DNA of 64,000 bases. Origin: Neoceratodus forsteri (Eukaryota; Chordata; Ceratodontiformes; Ceratodontidae). Location: assembly GCA_016271365.2 (NCBI GenBank), contig CM057456.1, positions 885,914,001-885,978,000 of the forward strand. Reading direction: 5' to 3'. Of this stretch, positions 56,816-64,000 are shown in pieces (the first letter of the stretch is position 1; each line of letters opens with the position of its first letter). Under the pieces are notes generated by a model, which worked only from the letters and a program-made list of their open reading frames with translations, was not told where the DNA came from and made no database searches. Made by a program: the position numbers and the translations under genes.

Positions 56816-57180
56816 CTATTCTAGTTGGCTATGTTTTTTTATTGCTTCCATCTCCCCCTGCTCTCAGATTACCTTGCAACACATTTGAGTCATAACTTTT
56901 GATTATCCTGGTCATTAATCTTCAGCCTTCTTGTGTGCTTTTAATTCAGATCCATAAATACATTGCGTTTTTACAGATTTTTTTTTAAATTCCTCACCTT
57001 TCATTTTATTTTGCTGCCCAATGTCCACCTCAACATTTACATTTTTTATTTCTATTTGATCAAGCTTCATAACATGTGAGGCTAACTAGGAGGATGGTTC
57101 ACAGCCGTGGCTGTAGCAATCTGTATATTGAGGGCTCAATGATCCCCAAACAGTTCACTGCCCTGCCATGCATGCAGAAG
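56816..57180 (+). repeat. Duplicated segment, copy 2 (empty SINE site)
   Basis: This is a direct repeat of 55,870-56,217 at an offset of about 945 bp, without the SINE. Both copies are followed by gtcctggaaaagctt and then minisatellite A units, so the duplicated unit is segment plus minisatellite. Confidence 0.85.
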
Positions 57181-57189
57181 TCCTGGAAA

Positions 57190-58476
57190 AGCTTGTAGGG
57201 ACTCTGGGTCTATCATGTCCAATCCCTCACTGTAACACAGTAATTTAATGTTGTAAGGGACTCTGGGTCCATCATGTCCAACCCCTCACTGTAACATAGT
57301 AATTAAATGTTGTAAGGGACACTAGGTCCATTATGTCCATCCCCTCACTGTAACATACCAATTTAATCTTGTAAGGGACTCTGGGTCCATCATGTCCAAC
57401 CCCTCACTGTAACATAGTAATTTAATATTGTAAGGGATTCTAGGTCCATCATGTTCACCCCCTCTCTATAACATAGTAATTTAAGGTTGTCAGGGACTCT
57501 AGGATCATCATAAGTAACCCCTCACTGTAACGCAGTAATTAAATGTTGTAAGGGACACTAGGTCCATCACGTTCAACCAATCACTTTAACATAGTAATTT
57601 AATGTTGTAAAGGACTCTGGGTCCATCATGCCTATGCCTTTGCTTTAACATAGTAATTTATGTTGTAAGGGACTTGAGGTCCATTGTCTGGAAACAAGCT
57701 TCAGCTTAGTGTGCTACTCCTGGTTAAACAAAGTTCCATCATGTCGAACCCCTCACTGTAACATAGTAATTAAGTGTTGTAAGGGGCACTAGGTCCATCA
57801 TGTCCAACCCCTCACTGTAACATAGTAATTTAAGGTTGTCAGGGACTGTAGGCCCATCATGTCCAACCCCTCACTGTAACATAGTTTTATTGTTGTAAGG
57901 GACTCTAGGCCCATCATGTCCACCCTCTCACTGTAACATAGTAATTTAAGATTGTCAGGGACTCTAAGACCATTATGTCCAACCCCTCACTGTAACATAG
58001 TAATTAAATGTTGTAAGGGACACTAGGTCCATCGTGTCCAACCCATAACTGTAACATAGTCATTTAATGTTGTAAAGGAGTCTGGGTCCATCATGTCCAG
58101 CCCCTCCCTGTAGCATAGTAATTTATGTTGTAAGGGACTCGAGGTCCATCATGTCCAACTCCTCACTGTAACACAGTAACTTAAGGTTGTCAGGGACTCT
58201 AGGTCCATCATGCTCAACCTCTCAATGTAACATAGTAATTTAATGTTTGTAAGGGACACTAGATCCATCATGTCCAACTGCTCAATGTAACATAGTAATT
58301 TAATGTTTGTAAGGGACACTAGATCCATCATATCCAACCCCTCACTGTAACATAGCAATTTAGTGTTGTAAGGGGCTCTAGGACCATCATGTCCAGTCCC
58401 TCATTGTAATATAGTAATTTAGTGTTGTAAGGGACTCTAGGTCCATCATGTCCAACCTCTCACTGTAACATACTTT
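57190..58476 (+). repeat. Minisatellite A, main array
   Basis: About 21-22 tandem copies of a ~59-bp unit. The core words are gggactctaggtccatcatg, tccaacccctcactgtaaca and tagtaatttaatgttgtaa. A break of about 50 bp lies near 57,681-57,730. The open frame at 58,149-58,358 (minus) is a translation of the repeat and not a gene. Confidence 0.95.
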
Positions 58477-58533
58477 TCAACACTCTTGCCACTCCTTAAA
58501 GCTCTCCACAGCCATACTGGCTCAGACCAAAGC

Positions 58534-59170
58534 TTGTTCATATAGCAGTCGGTGTTTCCAGCAGCAAGATGTGTCTTTCATTAGAGAGTGAATCTTCACC
58601 CTGGGACCTGTTCAAAAGAGTGAGGGGTTGTGGGGGTGTGGGGTGGTGGGTGCTGAGTGGGAGGTCATGGTAGGGGGGATCAGATCAACAAGGGACAGTT
58701 TTCTTTTTTACAAGTAAAAAAAAGATGTTGAGGGACCGTTTTATTTATTTCAGCAAGGATGGCGATTGGTCAGGGGGTGCCACTAGACACCAAAGAAAAA
58801 TACAGCAAAGACAGGGATGGCAACAGGAGGGTGGGGGAAGTGCCACTAGACAACAGGGAAATATTTAATATTTGTGGGGACAGTGATTGGAGAGTGGCGG
58901 GGCACCACTAGACACCAGGGACATATAAAATAATAAGGGGGTGGTGATCTGAAAGTAGGGGTGCCACTAGACACCAGGGATATTTTTAATATTTACAGGG
59001 ATGGTGATTGAAGGGGGTGTGTGCCACTAGACACCAGGGACATATAAAATAATAATGGGCATGGTGATCAGAGGGTGGGGGTGCCACTAGACACCAGGGA
59101 ACTATAACATAAGAATGGGGACAGCAATCAGAGGGTGGGTGGTGCTACTAGACACCAGGGAAATGTATAA
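58534..59170. repeat. Large inverted repeat, left arm (inner part) with minisatellite B
   Basis: This part of the left arm matches the complement of 61,150-61,770. The unique part shares ttccagcagcaaga, gggacctgttca and gggtgctgagtgg with the complement of the right arm. From 58,765 on it is a minisatellite of about seven units of ~60 bp with the core ccactagacaccaggga, at 58,770, 58,843, 58,905, 58,962, 59,023, 59,082 and 59,145 approximately. The core is the complement of a tRNA-Glu-like 5' sequence with one base deleted. Confidence 0.85.
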
Positions 59171-59199
59171 CCAGCATATGAGTATTTATACAGCTATGT

Positions 59200-59400
59200 T
59201 TATTTGCTTATTGAGCATGCTCAGAAGCAGAATTTTTTAAATTTAATAACTTTTGAATGGCTTAACATTCTTTCACCAAACCAGTCAAGGCACATCTGGG
59301 GGCTAAGCCCTCTTTACCATGAAAATTTCAGACCAAAAGTCCAGACCTTCTGAGTGCAAGGAGATGACAAAAAGTACAGCAAGAAGCACCATTTTTTCAT
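59200..59400 (+). repeat. Dispersed direct repeat, copy 1
   Basis: The block gagcatgctcagaagcagaa through agaccaaaagtccagacctt recurs at 59,685-59,880 with about 75-80% identity by eye. A weaker relative lies at 35,940-36,190. Confidence 0.75.
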
Positions 59401-59684
59401 ATCAACTGATACGAAAAATGGTAGATACAAGTCACGAAACAAGATTTTAAACAAAGAAAACATACATTTGGCCATCATTTTACCAATACTTGATGGCAGA
59501 ATGCGAATGTACCTTACCAGGTCCAGATGAGCAACAAACATCTGTTGCTCCGTGTCTGAAACTCCAATTTTTTGAGTTTTCCAATTTGTTTTGTTTTTGA
59601 AAATAAAAATGGAGACAAAATGGTGGCATGTGGGGAACATGAAAAAAGATTCCCAATATGACAACTTCATACAGCTATTTTGAA

Positions 59685-59880
59685 GTGCTTATAGAGCATG
59701 CTCAGAACGTGAATTTTTTAAATGTAATAACTTTAGAATGATTTGATATTTTTTTCACCAAGCCTATGAAAGACACATCTGTGGGCCAAGCCCTTTCTAC
59801 CTGAAAATGTCAGACCAAAATTCCAAACCATGTAGGCCCAAGGTGGTGACAAAAAAGAGAGCAAAAACACAGAGATTTTT
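59685..59880 (+). repeat. Dispersed direct repeat, copy 2
   Basis: gagcatgctcagaacgtgaa through agaccaaaattccaaaccat repeats copy 1 at an offset of about 485 bp. This is the loop of the large inverted repeat. Confidence 0.75.
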
Positions 59881-61149
59881 TTACATTTTTCACTATACGC
59901 ATCTTGGAACTCTGCAACAAGATCTATGTCCATTAATCTATTGATTCAAGATCTATGACCCTTGCACAGTTCTGTATACTTGTATGTCCCTTGCACAATT
60001 CTGTATATTTGTATAATATTTAGTGTCTGTATTTTGCTCCTCCTCCCCCTTCCCCCAGGATGCATCTGGAATAGAGCGGTATCTCTGCTCAGTATGCCTT
60101 CCTGGTGAAATGCTTAAATAAATAAATATATCCAACCAGAATGAAACTTGGCTCACAAAAGATCCATCCTTACTACAAGACCGCACATGCAAACTTTTGT
60201 GTATATCCGTTGAATGGTTGTGAAGATAGTAAAGTGCCAAAATGGGGAGTTAACATTAAAATGCCTACTCAACACTAAATACAGTGGCACTACCATGCCA
60301 CTATAATACATTATAGGGGCATGGTAGAGCCTCTATAGTTAGGGTTGAGTAGCCTGTTCAATGGTAACCCCCTAACTATGCACATTAATATATTTTGCTC
60401 CGTCTGATGAAATGAGCTGAAATTTTGTATGTGTCCTCTAGGAAGCAAGGTCTTGATCTGTGGAAATTTTTATGATGGCATCTTGTGTGGATTCTAGGCT
60501 CTGTAGCTGTCATATTTTTAGACAATCTAATTTTTGTCATATACTTAAGATGGCTTTGATTTTGCTTTCCCTAAAACCTAAATGGAATAGAATCTGTTCC
60601 CCAAACTTGCAAGGGACATGTGTCATGTCCTAAGGTAGTGCTTTTGACAGCTCTGGTGTTGTGAGAAAATATTAAATGGTTCCTGAGTTATAAGGCTCTA
60701 AAATTTAGTGGTTTCTGACCTGCACATGCACAGTAGGGTTTTACAGATAACATTCTATGGCAAAAGTAAAAATTTGATACTGCAAATGTGCATTTTTGAT
60801 TTTGCGCCACTTGCTTGGCAGGGCACCAAACATTTTTTTGTGCAGTGCCAACTGCTATCATGTTGATTTTTTCCACGAACTAACAAATGTGGAACATACA
60901 TAAAAATGCTGGGATTTTGAAAAACAAGCATAACAACCTACAGTAGCTAAACCGGACCCATTTAGCTAGATTCTGATGTTTTTTAATTAACATTATGCCC
61001 ACAAACATATTTTCTGGGCAACGAAAATCTCAGGTGACTAGCTTAGCAAGAGGAGCCCTTCCCCTATGTTTCTGTATGAGAAGAGCAGGAATTTCTTCAC
61101 TTCTGCAGGCACAGCTGAACCTATGCTGCTGGCTGCAGTGTGAGGTGTG
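59881..61149. other. No gene recognised (loop of the large inverted repeat)
   Basis: The region is AT-rich, with no conserved coding or RNA motif. It separates the two arms of the inverted repeat. Confidence 0.4.
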
Positions 61150-61775
61150 AGCTGCCATTTCCCTGGTGTTTGGTGGTGCCACCTACACACACACACTCTA
61201 TATTGCCATTCCTGGCAATGTGTGATGTTGCCCTGGTGTTTAGTGGCACCCCCACCTGATGATTGCTGTCCCTTTAATAAATTAAACTTTCCCTGGTGTC
61301 CAGTGGCATTCCCCACCCGCCGATTGCTGTCCCCCAATTGATGTATGTCCCTGGTGTCTAGTTGTACCCCCCACCTGCAGACTGTCCTCCCATGAATAAA
61401 TAAATATAATCCCTGGTGTCCAGTGGCATGCCCCACCCACCAATCGCCATTCCCAATTTCCCTGGTGTCTAATGGCACCCGCCAATCACTGTCCCTGTTG
61501 TAAAATGTTATATTCCCCGCTATCTAGTGGCACCCCCCACATCCTCCCATCTGAATCAGAACCTGAAATGAAGAAAATAGTCCTTCAATGTTTTTTTTTC
61601 AAACTTGTAAAAAAAGAAAATGGTCCCTCACCAATCTGCCCCCTACACCCACCCTCCACTCAGCACCCACAACCTCACACAGCCTCACTCACCTGAACAG
61701 GTCCAAAGTTCAAGACCCACTCTCTGAATGAAGACAAGTCTTGCTGCTGGAACCAGCGACTGCAATATGAGAAAT
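61150..61775. repeat. Large inverted repeat, right arm (inner part) with minisatellite B
   Basis: Opposite orientation to 58,534-59,170. About seven units read ttccctggtgtctagtggca with variable spacers of about 40 bp, centred near 61,165, 61,230, 61,292, 61,352, 61,414, 61,462 and 61,520. The outer unique part (61,560-61,770) pairs with 58,534-58,740. The frames at 61,038-61,478 (minus) are translations of the repeat. Confidence 0.85.
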
Positions 61776-62440
61776 TAAGGTAAATGCAGTTCAATGTATT
61801 TCAATGGGGGTTTCAACTTTTATGCATAACTTAGCCATTCATTGACAATTTGCCCTCATATTTTCAACATGGCCTTTTGGGGACCCCATCTCATAAACAA
61901 TATGACTGTTACTATGCAACTCCCACCCGAAAGGTGATTTCGCCGTTACTTGGCAAATTCCCCTTTCAGGCAGGATGTGAGCATTTTTCCTACCCTTGTT
62001 CATGAGGTGAGGTCATAAGAAGGCTATGTTGAAAATCTGGGGTCAAAATATGTACAAATGGCAAAGTTATGACCATTCCATTCAATTTCGCTATGCACGT
62101 GCATAACTTTGGAAATTTTAAATATTTTGACCCCACATTTTCAACATTGCCTTCTTATTATCCCACCACAAGTGTTTCACAGCTGTTATTTTCCAGATCC
62201 TGGCCAAAATGTGTTTTCACAGCTGTGGTGCAGAATGGCATTGCAGTTACGCAGAATTATGTTTTGGCAGGGATTCGAAAATGTTCTGTACTAGGTACAT
62301 GAAGTGGAGTAATAAGATGACTATGCTGACAATTTGGTCACTGTTGTCCTATAAATAGAAGTGCAGGGCCCAGAGGGCTCTGTGCTTCCACAGCTACACA
62401 CATATACATATATATGGAGTGATGGGAGCCCTGCATCAAC
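61776..62440. repeat. Large inverted repeat, right arm (outer part)
   Basis: This is the complement of 53,545-54,195. It includes the internal hairpin pair around catggccttttggggacccc (61,880) and gttcatgaggtgaggtcata (61,998). In this arm the outer and inner parts are continuous, so it represents the uninterrupted form. Confidence 0.8.
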
Positions 62441-63159
62441 TATTGAAAATTGGGCCCAGTGTCTGCACAAGAAACCCTCATAACTGTTTTTGAAAATCTA
62501 CCTGCTACAAAAATAGTTTGAACATCTACACAATGGCTTTCAACATATTCATGCTGCAATGTGTTTTTTAAAATCTACATGCAGCAGGTGGGGTTTCAAA
62601 TCCATGTGCTGTATGATGGTTCCAAAATCTTTATGCTGCATTATCGTTTTTAAAATCTACTTGCTGCACAATAATTTTCAAATGCTACCCGTTGAGTGAA
62701 GGTTTGTAGTTGTTGTTTAAGTTCAAGGTAACTAAAAACTTTAAGGTAATATAACTTATTAAATACTTAAATGCTAAGGGTGATACTTCAGTGTTTGTGA
62801 GGGAGAGGTCGAATGAGATGTACAATGACACCCATATTATGAAGGTTAACACAGCATTAACAAGCATACCACCAAGCTAACCAGACTCAGTGTATCTTGG
62901 TGGGATGGGGACCATAACCAGAGGGTAGTTGGTACTGCATAGCACTGATACACAGACTACACTGTGACCTTGCAAATGAGTGTGTCCTCTTACATATAGG
63001 ATGCAATAGTAGATTCAAGGGATTTTGTAAGCAGTAACAGGCAGCCAGGGCAGTCCTAACTGATGCTAATGAAATCCTACTTTATTAATGTGCACAGTGA
63101 TGTGTGATCCCTACCCCCCCAGCAGCACTGGTGCTGGTGACCCACACTTCCACCCACTA
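62441..63159. other. No gene recognised
   Basis: Degenerate repeats of aaaatctac(a/c)tgctgca type occur at 62,500-62,690, about four to six short units. No gene was seen. Confidence 0.5.
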
Positions 63160-63565
63160 CATCCCCGTTAGTAAAGAGCTATACTGAAGATCTCAACCCT
63201 GGCAGTCTACTGTTTCCCCCACCCCAATTGCTGTCAGTACAGTGCAATATTAAAGATCTGAACCCTGGTAGTCTAATAGACACCCCTTCCTCACCCAATC
63301 TCTGACAGTACTGTAGAACTGTGCTAAAACCCTTGCCTGCCAGTCTAGTGGACCCCACTGCCTTAATTGAACCCTGTCAATGTTGTGGAACTGTATTAAA
63401 GCCCTTCCTTTGCAGCCTAGTGAACCCCCTTTCCTAATCAGATCTGTCTGTATTATGAAACTGTACAAAAACATTTCCTTGGCAGTCTAGTGGACCCTCT
63501 CCCTCACCCAGTCGAATACTATGGAAGTGGACTGAAGCCCTTCCCTGGCAGTCTAATGTTATACC
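63160..63565 (+). repeat. Minisatellite C
   Basis: Six units of ~67 bp share the core ccctggcagtctagtggacc (near 63,199, 63,266, 63,333, 63,403, 63,473 and 63,540) and a spacer containing gaactgtattaaagccctt. The core resembles minisatellite B and the 5' end of tRNA-Glu. Confidence 0.85.
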
Positions 63566-63568
63566 CTG

Positions 63569-63943
63569 GAGGATCACTGTCAAAGGCCACTCCCTGGCCC
63601 AACCAATGGAAAATCACATGTTGGCTCCCTACTTAGCCACCTGTCCATAGGTCAGCCACCATTTGGTCCTCAGACGACAACTGGCACAGACCCTCCTCTC
63701 ACCACCATGGAAGGCTGCCATCTGACTGATAAAGAGTGAATACATGTACTCTTTAGAAAGAACTGTTTCTACAGTATGTGCATGCTCACTACCTAAGCTA
63801 TCAGTCAGATGGCAGATGACTGAGGTGGTGAGCAGGGGAGTCATAGCCAGTCAATGTTTGAGAACCTGATCTTAGGGACTGACAGGGGTGGAGCTGGTAG
63901 TTGATCAGTGGGTGGGCTAGGGAGGGAGGCTTTGACAGTGATT
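63569..63943. mobile_element. Foldback element / long hairpin
   Basis: Imperfect arms at about 63,569-63,752 and 63,788-63,943. gctgccatctgactgata (63,715) pairs with tatcagtcagatggcaga (63,799), tcaccacc pairs with ggtggtga, and the outer ends atcactgtcaaagg and gctttgacagtgat pair. The loop is short (about 35 nt). It has no ORF and could be a foldback MITE. Confidence 0.6.
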
Positions 63944-64000
63944 GGTTGGGTGTGTAATACTAAAGTGCCAGGTAAGGGCATCAGTACATATCCACACCAC

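Noticed and set aside
58149..58358. Repetitive protein-like frame with internal repeats
   Set aside because: It is a translation of the 59-bp minisatellite.
57190..58476. CRISPR-like array of ~59-bp units
   Set aside because: The units are contiguous without unique spacers, and the context is eukaryotic; it is a minisatellite.

Overview
This window looks like intergenic DNA from a large, repeat-rich vertebrate genome (a lobe-finned fish such as a lungfish, an amphibian, or a similar lineage). I see no intact host gene, rRNA or functional tRNA. Nearly every recognisable protein fragment belongs to a broken non-LTR retrotransposon (CR1, L2, L1/Tx1 and one unassigned LINE) or to a Penelope-like element. 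The rest is tRNA-derived SINEs, terminal-inverted-repeat (TIR) and foldback DNA elements, and minisatellites. The organism call is an inference from this mixture; no marker gene confirms it.

Layout. 1-8,230: a CR1 copy cut by the window edge, an L2/Rex-type fragment on the minus strand, a foldback element (3,430-5,008), and an old minus-strand CR1 that carries a SINE and a 151-bp inverted self-copy. 9,055-13,867: an L1 that retains ORF1 only, bounded by a perfect 17-bp target duplication and itself invaded by a foldback element and a CR1. 16,484-21,048: a small TSD-bounded insertion next to a near-full-length CR1 with both ORF1 (SGNH esterase type) and ORF2. 22,560-31,617: Penelope remnants, another CR1, two short TIR elements (one with a clean 8-bp hAT-type duplication) and an L2. 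31,618-35,050: an L2 split by an L1 with an approximately 14-bp duplication. 38,278-52,235: a LINE of unassigned clade, split inside ORF1 by an 8-kb L1 with an 18-bp duplication and again in its C-terminal part by a minus-strand LINE tail.

52,236-64,000 is different in character. It holds two CR1 tails, then a large imperfect inverted repeat. The left arm is 53,545-54,195 plus 58,534-59,170 and the right arm is 61,150-62,440. The left arm is split by 4.3 kb containing a TIR element, a duplicated segment with a SINE filling one copy, and a ~59-bp minisatellite. A motif close to the first 18 nt of tRNA-Glu (box A region) recurs in the inverted-repeat minisatellites, in a second minisatellite at 63.2-63.6 kb, and inside two TIR/foldback elements.

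The parts do not form an operon or pathway. Their nesting gives a relative insertion history: hosts (L2, unassigned LINE, L1) first, then the L1, CR1 and foldback elements inside them. The strongest leads are the nested insertions with readable target duplications, the ORF1-only L1, and the shared tRNA-Glu-like motif in the right-hand inverted-repeat region.
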